From NCBI GenBank assembly GCA_030829955.1, contig JAURNY010000030.1:1-64000 (forward strand): a DNA stretch of 64,000 bases. Direction: 5' to 3'. The position numbers and the translations under genes are program-made. This DNA is from Gammaproteobacteria bacterium (lineage in GTDB: Bacteria > Pseudomonadota > Gammaproteobacteria > Eutrophobiales > Eutrophobiaceae). Below the pieces are notes generated by a model. That model saw only the letters and a program-made list of their open reading frames with translations, was not told where the DNA came from and ran no database searches. Positions 26,178-41,727 of this stretch are shown here, one piece after another (within the stretch, counting starts at the first letter, position 1; every line of letters begins with the position of its first letter).

Positions 26178-26468
26178 ATGGGCATTTTTGCCAGTGAAAT
26201 TAAAAAGGCTAAGGAAATACACTATTTTGGTAAACTATCCGGAAAAAAAGATATACAACAGATTGATTTGATGGATATCCCTGCCAAACGCAGACAGCTG
26301 GCCTTGGTCAGTCTGAACTCGACACTGCAGAATGCATTGGAAATCATGAATAGGGAAGGTTTAGAGGCGCTGTATGATATGACCCGACTAGATAAATCGG
26401 TTGACAGAATTAACGATATTACTACCGCAAAATATATCGAAAAGCAGTTCCGTTTCGTTGGAAATTAA
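26178..26468 (+). CDS. Unknown small protein (96 aa)
   Basis: I do not recognise this protein. It is a 96-residue soluble, mainly helical sequence with no signal peptide or membrane segment, mixed charge and no cysteine. Features that could help a search are PAKRRQLALVSLNSTLQNALEIMN in the centre and KYIEKQFRFVG at the end. The ATG at 26178 lacks a clear ribosome-binding site. It diverges from ftfL (148 bp, with the 10-bp palindrome TGGACGTCCA at 26107-26116 between them) and precedes pyrG. Coding status is supported by its length and its sensible composition. Confidence 0.55.
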   Translation: MGIFASEIKKAKEIHYFGKLSGKKDIQQIDLMDIPAKRRQLALVSLNSTLQNALEIMNREGLEALYDMTRLDKSVDRINDITTAKYIEKQFRFVGN

Positions 26469-26616
26469 TCTACGATTATCAGTCTTTTTATCTTTCTATG
26501 GATGGTGTCAATGTCAGTTATCTGTTAAGATTTTGATCCCTGAATATGTTGCTATTTAGGTTAATTTTTCACCCTACAAACGATTCTAGGCAATCGTGCA
26601 ACCTTTCTTCCCCTAA

Positions 26617-29101
<2,485 letters not shown>

Positions 29102-29110
29102 ATTTGTTAG

Positions 29111-30403
<1,293 letters not shown>

Positions 30404-30417
30404 AAAGTATAGAGATC

Positions 30418-30711
30418 ATGAAATCGATAACAGTTGTATCTATTTTATTACTAGTCTTTTTGCAATACAGACTATGGGTAGGTAATGGTAGTTTATCTGA
30501 AGTGAATGATCTGAAAAATCAAATCGCAGATAAGCATGAAGAAAACGATATCTTGCGTGAACGTAATCAATCTCTAGCAGCAGAGGTAATGGATTTGAAA
30601 CTGGGTCATGATGCTATTGAAGAACGTGCCAGAAGCGAAATGGGCATGATTAAGAATGATGAAACGTTTTATCAAATTGTTGATTATTCAAAAGTACAAT
30701 CCCAGCAATAA
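30418..30711 (+). CDS. ftsB: Cell division protein FtsB
   Basis: Bitopic divisome protein that pairs with FtsL and FtsQ and helps activate septal peptidoglycan synthesis. The 97 residues show a single N-terminal membrane helix (about 4-18), LQYRLWVGNGSL just after it, a coiled coil (about 27-65) and the short conserved part EERARSEMGMIKNDETFYQ. Position between eno and ispD is the normal one. Confidence 0.95.
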   Translation: MKSITVVSILLLVFLQYRLWVGNGSLSEVNDLKNQIADKHEENDILRERNQSLAAEVMDLKLGHDAIEERARSEMGMIKNDETFYQIVDYSKVQSQQ

Positions 30712-30713
30712 TA

Positions 30714-31415
30714 ATGTCTGACAAAGTTAACTACTGGGCCGTTATTCCTGCGGCAGGCGCGGGAAAACGATTTGGAGCTGATAGACCCAAGCAATATTTA
30801 ACAGTCGATGACAAAACTATTCTTGAATATACTATTGATTGTTTTATTCAGCGTGATGATATTACTGGTGTCGTTGTAGCTATAGCCAGAGAAGATGATT
30901 ATTGGCCTTCATTGCCGATTTCCAGACATGAGAAAATCATTGTTGCGCTGGGTGGAGCAGAGCGATGTCAGTCTGTTAAAAATGCATTACAGGTTCTATC
31001 TGAAAAAGCTAACAGTGAAGATTGGGTATTAGTGCATGATGCAGCCAGACCATGTCTAAAACAAAATGCCATTGATCGATTAATATCTGAACTTTCAGAG
31101 CATCATACCGGTGGTATTCTTGGATTACCTTGTCGGGATACCATGAAACGTGCCAATCAGGAAAATGAAATTATTGATACAGTCGATAGAAATCATCTGT
31201 GGCATGCACAAACGCCGCAGATGTTCCGTTATCAAAAGTTGCTGGATGCGTTAGTTGATGCGGATAACAGGGTAGAAATTGTCACGGATGAAGCTATGGC
31301 AATAGAGTTGTCAGGGCACCAACCAAAGTTGGTTGAAGGGCATTCGGAAAATATTAAAATCACCCAAAAAGATGATTTTGAACAAGCAAAAATATACCTC
31401 AAATGGATGATATAA
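30714..31415 (+). CDS. ispD: 2-C-methyl-D-erythritol 4-phosphate cytidylyltransferase
   Basis: Third step of the non-mevalonate isoprenoid pathway. It has 233 residues with the nucleotide-binding [18 protein letters not shown] near 11-28, VHDAARPC near 107-114 and TPQMFR near 165. It starts two bases after ftsB, and ispF follows after 4 bp, so this is one transcription unit. Confidence 0.97.
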   Translation: MSDKVNYWAVIPAAGAGKRFGADRPKQYLTVDDKTILEYTIDCFIQRDDITGVVVAIAREDDYWPSLPISRHEKIIVALGGAERCQSVKNALQVLSEKANSEDWVLVHDAARPCLKQNAIDRLISELSEHHTGGILGLPCRDTMKRANQENEIIDTVDRNHLWHAQTPQMFRYQKLLDALVDADNRVEIVTDEAMAIELSGHQPKLVEGHSENIKITQKDDFEQAKIYLKWMI

Positions 31416-31419
31416 AAAA

Positions 31420-31908
31420 ATGCGCATAGGACATGGATATGATGCTCACTGCCTAGTAGAAGGTCGTGATTTGATACTCGGTGGTGTTAACATACCTTAT
31501 GAAAAAGGACTAGAAGGCCATTCCGATGCTGATGCTGTTATTCATGCATTATGTGATGCTTTACTTGGAGCAATGGGGCTGGGAGATATCGGCCATTTTT
31601 TTCCAGACGCCGACCCTGAGTTTAAAAACATAGATAGTCGTAAATTGCTAAAGCAAGTTTATAATTTTATGAAAAAAAATAATTATAAATTAGTCAATGC
31701 GGATATCACTATTCTTGCTCAGGCGCCAAAGATGGCTCCACACCTTTCAAAAATGAAATCTAATCTCGCATCAGATCTGAAAACCGATATTTTAAATATC
31801 AATATCAAGGCTTCAACAACCGAGCGTATGGGCTTTGTTGGTAGAGGAGAGGGTATTGAGACTTATGCCGTTGTATTACTCATTACAAATAAAGTTAATC
31901 AATATTAG
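31420..31908 (+). CDS. ispF: 2-C-methyl-D-erythritol 2,4-cyclodiphosphate synthase
   Basis: Forms the cyclodiphosphate intermediate of isoprenoid synthesis. The 162-residue protein has the metal ligands in RIGHGYDAH near 2-10 and the [19 protein letters not shown] stretch near 33-51, then FFPDADPEF and the terminal [13 protein letters not shown]. Last gene of the pyrG-ispF run; a terminator follows. Confidence 0.97.
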   Translation: MRIGHGYDAHCLVEGRDLILGGVNIPYEKGLEGHSDADAVIHALCDALLGAMGLGDIGHFFPDADPEFKNIDSRKLLKQVYNFMKKNNYKLVNADITILAQAPKMAPHLSKMKSNLASDLKTDILNINIKASTTERMGFVGRGEGIETYAVVLLITNKVNQY

Positions 31909-31965
31909 GGCTTTTCAAACTTAATTTTCTTTATTAGTTTCTATCGTTAGTTAATAGAAACAATT

Positions 31966-31990
31966 ACTGACGCTCTGCGTCAGTTGTTTT
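31966..31990 (+). terminator. Terminator between ispF and smrB
   Basis: ACTGACGC (31966-31973) and GCGTCAGT (31977-31984) form a perfect 8-bp stem with a TCT loop, followed by TGTTTTCT. It may serve both converging genes. Confidence 0.8.
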
Positions 31991-32004
31991 CTATTAATTT
32001 TTAC

Positions 32005-32547
32005 TTACTGCTTTTTCAAAATCAAATAGATTGCTCCTGTGCCACCATCAATCTGACGCGCCGAACAGTAGGCAAGCACATCATCCCGATGTTGTAACCA
32101 GTAGTTCAATTTGTTTTTTATGACAGGTTTTTTGTCTTTTGAACCAAGACCTTTGCCATGAATAATGCGAACACAGCGTCGAGATGTTTGATGGCACTTT
32201 TTTAAAAAATCCGTTAACGCGACTTTTGCCATTGCTACAGTCATACCATGTAGGTCTAGTTCTGATTCAATTGGATAATAACCGCGTCGCAATTTTCTCA
32301 ATGTTTGCTTTTGTATGCCTGGCCTGACATAGAGCAATTCATCTCCCATTTCCAGTTCAGTCGAATCAAAGTCACTATTTTGTAATGCCTGCAATACAGA
32401 ATGCTCATCAGCTTCTTTTTGTAAAGGTTTGGCAGCCGGTTTTTTCTTCTTATGAATAAGCGACTGTTTTTTGATTGGCGTGATTGCCCCTATGGCTTCA
32501 CGAAAAAGCGCCATATCTTTAGCAGAGACTTTTGGAGATTTAGCCAT
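32005..32547 (-). CDS. smrB: Smr-domain endonuclease (SmrB-like)
   Basis: Smr-domain protein; E. coli SmrB cleaves mRNA at collided ribosomes in ribosome rescue. The visible protein has a basic N-terminal part and a C-terminal Smr domain with ELDLHGMTV, IIHGKGLGS and GGTGAIYLIL, the three blocks of the domain. I chose the ATG at 32547 (180 residues) over one 21 bases upstream because it begins with the family-like AKSPKVSAKD. It is last on the minus strand after tas-purB-purL. Confidence 0.88.
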   Translation of the reverse strand: MAKSPKVSAKDMALFREAIGAITPIKKQSLIHKKKKPAAKPLQKEADEHSVLQALQNSDFDSTELEMGDELLYVRPGIQKQTLRKLRRGYYPIESELDLHGMTVAMAKVALTDFLKKCHQTSRRCVRIIHGKGLGSKDKKPVIKNKLNYWLQHRDDVLAYCSARQIDGGTGAIYLILKKQ

Positions 32548-32614
32548 AATGCATTGGTTATAAAACAACTGGAGAGCATCGTCCAGTCAAGCATTACTAA
32601 TTATAGTAGATTTG

Positions 32615-35600
32615 TTAGTTACACCATGTTCTGGCGTTAATAAACATTTGCATCCAGGGGCTGTATTCACCTTTCCATTCTTTTGGTAACCATGAAAATT
32701 GTTTGCTTAAAAATACACGTTCCGGATGTGGCATCATTATGGTGAAACGACCATCATCATTTGTCACAGCAGTGATACCGCCAGTTGAGCCATTTGGATT
32801 TAATGGATAAACCATCGTTGCCTGTTGTTGGCTGTCGACATAGCGCATTGCATTATGTGAATTAGTCGTGTTTATGATACGTCCTTCACCATGAGCAACT
32901 GCGATCGGTAATAAAGACCCCTGCATTCCCTTGAATAAAATAGAAGGTGAGTCAAGTATCTCAACCATCACCAGTCTGGCTTCAAACTGTTCAGATTCAT
33001 TACGAAAAAAATTGGGCCAATGTGATGCACCCGGAATAATATCTCTTAGTTGTGACATCATCTGACAACCATTACAAACACCTAATGCAAAGGTGTCTTC
33101 ACGATTGAAATAGTCTGAAAACATATCAGTCAAGCGAGTGTTATATAGTATGGTTTTAGCCCAGCCTCCACCTGCACCAAGAACATCACCATAAGAAAAA
33201 CCACCACAAGCAACTAGTCCTCGAAAATCTTTTAGATCTGTATCACCTGATATTAGATCCTGCATGTGAACATCAACTGCCTTAAAGCCGGCTCGATCAA
33301 ATGCTGCCGCCATTTCGATATGACCATTCACACCTTGCTCTCTTAATACGGCGATAAGTGGATTATTATCGATAATGATTGCAGGTGATGCAGGAATAGA
33401 AATAGTTGTCTTTAAAAACAAACCCTGATGAAATTTATCCTGAATCAGATCAAATTCCTGTTTTGCACAGGAAGGATTATCCCTCAGACTTTGTATTTGA
33501 TAACTGGTTTCTGACCAGGTTTGTTGCAGGTCCTGTATAGATTGTGAAAATACTATTTGATCATGATGAATAATATTGATTTTTTCAGCGTTATTAATGA
33601 ATGCAATACGATTAATTGAATTACTATCAATACCTGCCTGAATAAATATCTTTCTTACCTGTTTCTCATCTTTATTATTAATCTGAATAACAGCACCAAG
33701 CTCTTCATTAAATAAATAATTAATAATATTATTATTATTATCGATGTTGATGTCTAAACCACAATGACCAGCGAACGCCATCTCAGCCAATGTAACAAAC
33801 AAACCACCATCAGAGCGATCATGATAGGCATGCAAATAGTCAGATTCATTTAATATTTGTAACGCAGTGAAGAAGCCAATTAGTGTTTTGGCATCCTCTA
33901 GGTCCGGTGCATCATTTCCAATTTGCTCATAAACCTGTGCCAATGCTGAAGCCCCTAGTCGTTGTTTTCCTTTCGCCAAATCAATGAATAACAAACAGGT
34001 GTCTGATTCTTTTTGAATCTCAGGTGTTAATGAACGATTGATATCAGCGACACGTGCAAATGCAGTTATATTTAACGATAAAGGTGCTGTGACTTTTTTA
34101 CTTTCTTTACCATCTTGCCAAACGGTATTCATGGATAATGAATCTTTACCAACAGGAATGGCAATACCAAGTTGCTGACAAAGTTCACTGACCGCTGCAA
34201 CAGTAGAGTATAAAGCTGCATCCTGATCAGGTTCACCACAAGCAGCCATCCAATTTGCCGAAAATACAATGTCATCAAGTTTCAGGATTCTTGCAGCACA
34301 GATATTTAATATAGCTTCAGCAATCGCTATACGTCCTGATGCCGGCGCATTGATTAATGCAATCGGTGTGCGTTCACCAATCGCCATCGCTTCACCAACA
34401 CAATCGTGATAAGAAGAACTTGTTACTGCACAATCTGCAACAGGTACCTGATAGGCGCCGACCATTTGATCACGTACAACCAGACCGGAAACTGTTCGGT
34501 CACCGATGGCAATTAAAAACTGTTTACTGGCAACGGTGGGTAATTTCAAGACAAGATCGATAGCATCATTAAGTTTTATTTCGGATGTGTCAAATTCAGA
34601 ATGATTGTTTGATTGACTTGTAACATCACGTTGCATCTGCGGCATCTTGCCAAGTAATACCGACATTGGCATATCAATCGCATCATTATTGAAATAAGTG
34701 TCATGTAAGACTAATTGTTGTTCAGTAGTTGCCTCACCTAAGACAGCAAAAGGTGCGCGTTCACGTTGGCAAAGTTTTTCAAATGTGTCCAAATTTTCAG
34801 ATGCTATTGCCAGGACATAACGTTCTTGAGATTCATTGCACCAGATGCCCATAGGTGACATCCCTGGTTCGTCATTCGGTATCTTGCGTAATTCCAGTTT
34901 TGCACCACGATCACTTGCGCTCACCAGTTCAGGCATAGCATTGGATAAACCACCTGCGCCTACATCATGGATGCTTAATATCGGATTTTTATCTTGCATT
35001 GCCCAGCAACGATCAATAACTTCCTGACAACGTCGTTCCATTTCTGCGTTTTCACGTTGAACAGATGCAAAATCTAAGGCGGCATCACTACTACCTGATG
35101 CCATTGAGGAAGCAGCTCCACCACCAAGACCAATCAACATGGCAGGTCCGCCCAATACAATGAGTTTTGCACCCGCAGGAATATCCAGTTTGTCGATATG
35201 TCCGCCACGGATCATGCCGTAACCACCGGCGATCATGATCGGTTTGTGATAGCCGCGAATCGTATTAGTAGTATCTTTCTGTTCGTAGCTTCGAAAATAA
35301 CCACACAGGGCAGGACGACCAAATTCATTATTAAATGCAGCTGCTCCAATGGGACCTTCAATCATAATGTCTAGTGCAGAGACAATTCGTTCCGGTTTGC
35401 CATAATCTTTTTCCCATGGCTGGGTAAAACCGGGAATTTTTAAATTAGAAACAGCGAAACCACATAATCCTGCCTTTGGTTTAGCACCACGTCCGGTAGC
35501 TGCTTCATCTCGTATTTCGCCACCGGAACCAGTTGCTGCTCCGGGGAAAGGGGAAATTGCTGTAGGGTGGTTATGCGTTTCCACTTTCATCAGAATGTGA

Positions 35601-36460
35601 ATATCTTCTTCAGTATATTGATACTGACGTTCATCTGCTTTTGTTATGAAGCGTGTCGATTGATAACCTTCCATGACCGCAGCATTGTCATGATAGGCGG
35701 ACAATACTTTGCCGGGATTATGTTCATACGTATGGCGAATCATTTTAAACAGACTATGTTCCTGTTTATTACCATTAATGGTAAATGCTGCATTAAATAT
35801 TTTATGGCGGCAATGTTCCGAGTTAGCTTGCGCAAACATCATTAGTTCAGTATCAGTTGGATTTCGATTCAGTTTGTTAAATTCATCGAATAGATAATTG
35901 ATTTCTTCTTTTGATAAGGCGAGCCCCATTTCATTATTGGCAGTATATAAGGCTTCAATACCACCTGTTTGAATATCGACCATTTGTAATAGTGCAGGAT
36001 CAGCTTGAGCGAATAAAGCATATGCCTCTTGTTTATCATCAATCACTACTTCAGTCATGCGATCATGAATTAGCGGTCTGACTAATTCCAGTTTTTCAGT
36101 CGATAGTGAACCATTACTTGTTTCAAGAATATAATGAATACCACGTTCAACACGTTTAATTTCCATTAAACCGGCGTGATGAATAATATCACTTGCCTTA
36201 CTGGACCAGGGTGAAATTGTTCCAGGCCTGGGAATAACAAATAGACTATTATCATTCGCAAGTTTATTTGCTGGCATACCATAGGTGAGTAACACCATTA
36301 GTTGTGTTTGTTGCTCATCATTCAATGTTTTTGCCGTATCAACAAAATGAAGATAGGTTGCCGAAATCTTGCTAAGTTCAGGCACTACAGTTTGTAGAGA
36401 AACTAGTAATTTATTGATGCGAAAATCAGAGAGAGCGTTACCGCCAGTAAGTATTAACAT
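32615..36460 (-). CDS. purL: Phosphoribosylformylglycinamidine synthase (single-chain)
   Basis: Fourth step of purine synthesis: FGAR to FGAM with ATP and glutamine. At 1281 residues it is the long single-chain form of Gammaproteobacteria, joining the PurS-like N-terminus, two PurL halves (GSGGEIRDEAATGRG; HDVGAGGLSNA) and a glutaminase domain. The glutaminase nucleophile is near residue 1127 (GVCNGCQM), with HPERVF near the end. It ends 46 bp before smrB. The 284 bp upstream (36461-36744) hold only a weak dyad, AGCCAC/GTGGCT at 36506-36525, and no clear PurR box. Confidence 0.98.
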   Translation of the reverse strand: MLILTGGNALSDFRINKLLVSLQTVVPELSKISATYLHFVDTAKTLNDEQQTQLMVLLTYGMPANKLANDNSLFVIPRPGTISPWSSKASDIIHHAGLMEIKRVERGIHYILETSNGSLSTEKLELVRPLIHDRMTEVVIDDKQEAYALFAQADPALLQMVDIQTGGIEALYTANNEMGLALSKEEINYLFDEFNKLNRNPTDTELMMFAQANSEHCRHKIFNAAFTINGNKQEHSLFKMIRHTYEHNPGKVLSAYHDNAAVMEGYQSTRFITKADERQYQYTEEDIHILMKVETHNHPTAISPFPGAATGSGGEIRDEAATGRGAKPKAGLCGFAVSNLKIPGFTQPWEKDYGKPERIVSALDIMIEGPIGAAAFNNEFGRPALCGYFRSYEQKDTTNTIRGYHKPIMIAGGYGMIRGGHIDKLDIPAGAKLIVLGGPAMLIGLGGGAASSMASGSSDAALDFASVQRENAEMERRCQEVIDRCWAMQDKNPILSIHDVGAGGLSNAMPELVSASDRGAKLELRKIPNDEPGMSPMGIWCNESQERYVLAIASENLDTFEKLCQRERAPFAVLGEATTEQQLVLHDTYFNNDAIDMPMSVLLGKMPQMQRDVTSQSNNHSEFDTSEIKLNDAIDLVLKLPTVASKQFLIAIGDRTVSGLVVRDQMVGAYQVPVADCAVTSSSYHDCVGEAMAIGERTPIALINAPASGRIAIAEAILNICAARILKLDDIVFSANWMAACGEPDQDAALYSTVAAVSELCQQLGIAIPVGKDSLSMNTVWQDGKESKKVTAPLSLNITAFARVADINRSLTPEIQKESDTCLLFIDLAKGKQRLGASALAQVYEQIGNDAPDLEDAKTLIGFFTALQILNESDYLHAYHDRSDGGLFVTLAEMAFAGHCGLDINIDNNNNIINYLFNEELGAVIQINNKDEKQVRKIFIQAGIDSNSINRIAFINNAEKINIIHHDQIVFSQSIQDLQQTWSETSYQIQSLRDNPSCAKQEFDLIQDKFHQGLFLKTTISIPASPAIIIDNNPLIAVLREQGVNGHIEMAAAFDRAGFKAVDVHMQDLISGDTDLKDFRGLVACGGFSYGDVLGAGGGWAKTILYNTRLTDMFSDYFNREDTFALGVCNGCQMMSQLRDIIPGASHWPNFFRNESEQFEARLVMVEILDSPSILFKGMQGSLLPIAVAHGEGRIINTTNSHNAMRYVDSQQQATMVYPLNPNGSTGGITAVTNDDGRFTIMMPHPERVFLSKQFSWLPKEWKGEYSPWMQMFINARTWCN

Positions 36461-36744
36461 CGAAATAGGGTGTTTTGACTGAAATTAATGAGCTAGTATT
36501 TTATCAGCCACAGAGGAGAGTGGCTAAATTAATTTCTAATATTTAAATTATTGGATATTGATATCATTTCAATTTTCATACTCTTAGCCTTGGCTGTAGA
36601 GCAGAATACAAGAAATATCAGCCATGTTTTAATTGCTTGCTCCATTAAATAATCGTCCCACGCAAATTTGGGTCGGGCATTGCCAATCATTTGATTTACC
36701 TAACCTGTAGTCAGAATAATCAATCATACCGCTATCCTATATTG

Positions 36745-38124
<1,380 letters not shown>

Positions 38125-38185
38125 TCAATCCGTATTTGCAAGAACATATGATTATAACGTGAAGCTGGCGAAAAAAGGCAGTTTA

Positions 38186-39226
38186 TTAGGGCGCTGGATT
38201 CGGGATTTTTACATGTATTTTCTCAATTTTTCTTACAAGGTCTTTATCCAGTTTAAGATTAATACTATCAATATTAATTTTTAGCTGTGCCATATTAGTT
38301 GCACCAATAATATTACTGGTTAAAAAAGGACGACTATTTACATACGCCAGTGCCATCTGTGCTGGATCGAGTTTATGTTCTTCCGCTAAATTGCAATATG
38401 CCTCTGTCGCGGCCACGGCTTGAGGGTTGGTATAGCGAGTAAAACGATCAAATAAAGTCAACCGTGCTCCTTCGGGCCGAGCGCCATTTAAATATTTTCC
38501 TGTCAAAACACCAAAACATAATGGTGAATAGGCAAGTAATCCTAATTTTTCACGATGGGCAAATTCGGCCAGTCCAACTTCGAAACTACGATTTAATAAA
38601 TTGTATGGATTTTGAATAGAGACAATTCTAGGTTGTTGTTTCTCTTTGCTAAGACGGAGATATTCTGCACAACCCCATGCGGTTTCGTTAGATATTCCGA
38701 GACACCGTATTTTGCCTGCCTTGACAAATTCAGTTAGTACATCCAGTGTTTCTTCAATCGACACACCATCCTTGTCTGGCGCATGATAATAGCCAAGCTT
38801 GCCAAAGAAATTGGTATCGCGTTCTGGCCAATGTAATTGGTAGATATCGATATAGTCGGTTTGCAAACGTTTAAGTGAGTTATTTAATGCCTTGCTAATA
38901 TTCACTTTATCGAGCTTGTTTGTACCATCGCGTAAATAAGGTAGCCAATCAGCACGAGCTGCGACCTTGGTAGCAATCGTTAATTTATCCCGATTATTAC
39001 GTTTGGCTAGCCAATTACCAATATATTGTTCAGTAAGTCCCTGAGTATCAGCAATCGGAGGCACAGGATAGAGTTCTGCTGTATCAATAAAGTTAATACC
39101 TTGATCAATAGCATAATCCAGTTGTTCGTGAGCTTCGGCCTCGGTATTTTGTTCGCCCCAGGTCATTGTGCCCAGACAAATGCGGCTGACCTTGATATCT
39201 GTTTGACCTAGTTGTGAATATTCCAT
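38186..39226 (-). CDS. tas: Aldo/keto reductase, Tas family
   Basis: NADPH-dependent aldo/keto reductase. It has 346 residues, the same length as E. coli Tas, with GLGTMTWGEQN-like start (CLGTMTWGEQNTE), GINFIDTAELYPVPP with the catalytic Asp-Tyr pair, the lysine in IATKVAA, LHWPERDTNFFGKLGY, and IQNPYNLLNRSFEVGLAE. The physiological substrate is not established. It is probably the promoter-proximal gene of tas-purB-purL-smrB. Confidence 0.93.
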   Translation of the reverse strand: MEYSQLGQTDIKVSRICLGTMTWGEQNTEAEAHEQLDYAIDQGINFIDTAELYPVPPIADTQGLTEQYIGNWLAKRNNRDKLTIATKVAARADWLPYLRDGTNKLDKVNISKALNNSLKRLQTDYIDIYQLHWPERDTNFFGKLGYYHAPDKDGVSIEETLDVLTEFVKAGKIRCLGISNETAWGCAEYLRLSKEKQQPRIVSIQNPYNLLNRSFEVGLAEFAHREKLGLLAYSPLCFGVLTGKYLNGARPEGARLTLFDRFTRYTNPQAVAATEAYCNLAEEHKLDPAQMALAYVNSRPFLTSNIIGATNMAQLKINIDSINLKLDKDLVRKIEKIHVKIPNPAP

Positions 39227-39316
39227 GTTCTATCTGAGTTGTTGATGAAATTACCGTGCGCGGACAAATCGCCACGCTTATGATACCTTAACATTTAATA
39301 GCCAGAGTCTTAAGTC

Positions 39317-40348
39317 ATGCAAAGTATCACCATTACAAAACCGGACGATTTTCATCTGCACATCAGAGATGGCGATTACATGAAATGTGTCGTTAAACAT
39401 AGTGCAGCCCAATTTGCACGGGCAATCATTATGCCTAACCTCAGGCCGCCAGTGCTCACAACAGATGATGCTGATGCATATCGTCAACGTATTTTATCGG
39501 CATTAAATAATCAACATGATTTTGAACCGTTGATGACTCTTTATCTCACAGATAACACTTCACCAGAGGAAATTGAAAAAGCAGCGAAGAGTGGCTTTGT
39601 TAAGGCGTTGAAATATTATCCTGCCGGAGCAACTACGAATTCTGATCAAGGTGTAACGGATATCAAAAAAGCCTATCCCGCATTGAAGGCAATGAGTGAC
39701 CATGGTTTGTTATTACTTATGCATGGTGAAGTGACTGAAAGTCATATTGATATCTTTGATCGCGAAACAATCTTTATCGATAAAGTTTTAAAAAATCTGG
39801 TGACTGACTTTCCAAATCTTAAAATCGTGTTTGAACATATTACAACACGTTCAGCGGTTGAGTTCGTCATGCAGGCAGATAGTCATGTGGCGGCAACGAT
39901 CACGCCACAACATTTATTGTTAAGTCGTAATGATTTATTTCGTGGCGGTTTGAGACCTCATCATTATTGTTTGCCAATATTAAAGGCAGAAGATGACCGA
40001 CAGGCGATTATGTCGGCGGCAACCAGTGGTAATCCAAAGTTCTTTTTGGGGACAGATAGTGCACCACATTCCAGTATCTTGAAAGAGTCTGCCTGTGGCT
40101 GTGCCGGTATATATACAGCTCATATTGCAATGGAACTTTATGCTGAAGCCTTTGCACGTGCAGACCGGTTGGATAAATTAGAAGCCTTTGCAAGTAATTT
40201 TGGAGCAGACTTTTATGGCTTGCCCAGAAATACGGGTAGCATCACATTAATAAAAAAAGAACAAGCTGTTCCTGAATCATTTCCTTTTGCCAATGATACC
40301 CTGACGCCTTATCGTGCAGGTGAAACCTGTGCTTGGCGTATACAATAA
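39317..40348 (+). CDS. pyrC: Dihydroorotase
   Basis: Zinc enzyme cyclising carbamoyl-aspartate to dihydroorotate in pyrimidine synthesis. It has 343 residues (E. coli 348) with the metal-binding FHLHIRDG near 13-20, the carboxylated lysine in ALKYYPAGATTNSDQG near 98, and GTDSAPH near 249. This is the type II, E. coli-like enzyme. rnt starts directly after its stop codon, so the two are co-transcribed. Confidence 0.97.
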   Translation: MQSITITKPDDFHLHIRDGDYMKCVVKHSAAQFARAIIMPNLRPPVLTTDDADAYRQRILSALNNQHDFEPLMTLYLTDNTSPEEIEKAAKSGFVKALKYYPAGATTNSDQGVTDIKKAYPALKAMSDHGLLLLMHGEVTESHIDIFDRETIFIDKVLKNLVTDFPNLKIVFEHITTRSAVEFVMQADSHVAATITPQHLLLSRNDLFRGGLRPHHYCLPILKAEDDRQAIMSAATSGNPKFFLGTDSAPHSSILKESACGCAGIYTAHIAMELYAEAFARADRLDKLEAFASNFGADFYGLPRNTGSITLIKKEQAVPESFPFANDTLTPYRAGETCAWRIQ

Positions 40349-40963
40349 ATGAAAACTGTTGCTACACGTTTTCGCGGTTTTTATCCAGTTATTGTTGATG
40401 TTGAAACAGCAGGTTTTAATTGTTTAACGGATGCTTTGCTTGAAATAGCAGCAGTAACACTAAAGATTGATGATGATTATCAATGGTGCATTGATGAGAT
40501 CATCTCAAAACATGTTGAGCCATTTGTAGGCGCCAATCTCGATCCTGAATCGCTGGCTTTTACCGGCATCGATCCTGAGCATCCTTTTCGAAAACAAATT
40601 GCAGTGAATGAACAGGAAGCATTGCAGGCGATTTTTCAACCAATCAGAAAAAGCATGAAAGCACATGAATGTAAACGCGCAGTACTGGTTGGTCATAATG
40701 CCCATTTTGATTTGAGCTTTTTAAATGCAGCAGTTGATCGCACAAAAATTAAACGAAACCCATTCCACCCTTTTAGCGTGTTTGATACAGCTACACTATG
40801 TGGTTTGGCTTATGGACAAACAGTACTGTCACGCTCAGCTAAAGAAGCCGGTATCAAGTGGGATGACAGAGATGCTCACTCAGCTCGATACGATGCAGAA
40901 CAAACTGCGCTTATATTTTGCGATATCGTTAATAGATGGAATGCAAATATTGGTTTAACTTAA
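40349..40963 (+). CDS. rnt: Ribonuclease T
   Basis: 3'-5' exoribonuclease of the DEDDh type that trims the CCA ends of tRNA and matures stable RNAs. It has 204 residues. ExoI is at VDVETAGFN near 17-25, ExoII in [11 protein letters not shown] near 115-125, and ExoIII with the catalytic His in [13 protein letters not shown] near 178-190. Its ATG immediately follows the pyrC stop codon. Confidence 0.96.
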   Translation: MKTVATRFRGFYPVIVDVETAGFNCLTDALLEIAAVTLKIDDDYQWCIDEIISKHVEPFVGANLDPESLAFTGIDPEHPFRKQIAVNEQEALQAIFQPIRKSMKAHECKRAVLVGHNAHFDLSFLNAAVDRTKIKRNPFHPFSVFDTATLCGLAYGQTVLSRSAKEAGIKWDDRDAHSARYDAEQTALIFCDIVNRWNANIGLT

Positions 40964-41027
40964 ATAAACTGATTAAAATATTCTGAGCTATAAATTTCAG
41001 GAATTTTTCCCCAGTGAAGCAACAATG

Positions 41028-41033
41028 TATAAT
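41028..41033 (+). promoter_or_regulatory. Candidate -10 box for the membrane-protein/cytochrome pair
   Basis: A consensus TATAAT lies in the 203-bp gap before the gene at 41167. No good -35 element is seen at the usual distance (TTTTCC at 41005-41010), so an activator may be needed. The leader would be about 125 bases. Confidence 0.4.
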
Positions 41034-41166
41034 GCTATTAATACAATTGCTTAACGCAAGTTTGTTGAATTGATTTTAAGAATAAAGCTAACGAGCAAAT
41101 TACGAACTTTTACATTTTATTTTGTTCATAGATTCAAATAAAAAATTAACAAAGACGGGTTAAAAC

Positions 41167-41727
41167 ATGACAACACGAACATCAGAGAACAATTCTGCTA
41201 CAGGACTTGCATGGGCAAGTGCTCTTGGTGTAGTTGTAATTGTATTGGGAATTTTCCTGACCGCATTTCATTCAAATGAAGCAATGAAACAGGCAGTATT
41301 GGTGAATTATATGCCGGAAAGTGGACAATTACCTGCTGCCTTCTGTCCTGAGGAAGAATTGGAAGAAGAAGGATTAAGTTTAGGAGAGTGTGAATACATG
41401 GCAACCCATGTTGAAGGGTTAGCTTTATCTACTCCTGAATGGTTTCCAGCAGTTCAAATATGGTTAGCAGGTATAGGTGCTTTGCTGGCATTTATTTCCG
41501 TTATTGTTGGTGGCGCATTGGTTAATTACAAATCTGCGGCAAACATACCGGCAGTAGTTGTCTTTGGTGGTTTGCTTTTGATTGATGCTGCACAGTTTGC
41601 AGCCGTTGTTAATACTGGTCCAATTCTGCGCGATATATATCTTTGGAACATTATGCTATGGATGTTGATTCACCTGATGATGCTGTGTGGAATTATCGCT
41701 GGCCGAACAGTTTCAGCCTCGAACTAA
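41167..41727 (+). CDS. Four-helix membrane protein of unknown function
   Basis: I do not recognise the family. The 186-residue protein has one hydrophobic helix at about 14-33, then a roughly 60-residue hydrophilic loop, and three helices at about 93-119, 127-148 and 157-179. The loop is acidic (PEEELEEEG) and has two cysteines, Cys60 and Cys75, which could form a disulfide if it faces the periplasm. No haem or quinone motif is evident, though a His near 169 lies in the last helix. The next gene, a b561-type cytochrome, follows after 29 bp, so the two are probably functionally linked, perhaps as a membrane electron-transfer pair. That link is inferred only from adjacency. Confidence 0.75.
   Translation: MTTRTSENNSATGLAWASALGVVVIVLGIFLTAFHSNEAMKQAVLVNYMPESGQLPAAFCPEEELEEEGLSLGECEYMATHVEGLALSTPEWFPAVQIWLAGIGALLAFISVIVGGALVNYKSAANIPAVVVFGGLLLIDAAQFAAVVNTGPILRDIYLWNIMLWMLIHLMMLCGIIAGRTVSASN

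Noticed and set aside
36660-36673. PurR-box-like sequence ACGCAAATTTGGGT between purB and purL
   Set aside because: Two bases too short and only half-matching the 16-bp palindromic PurR operator; it also lies after purB rather than before the first purine gene of the unit.
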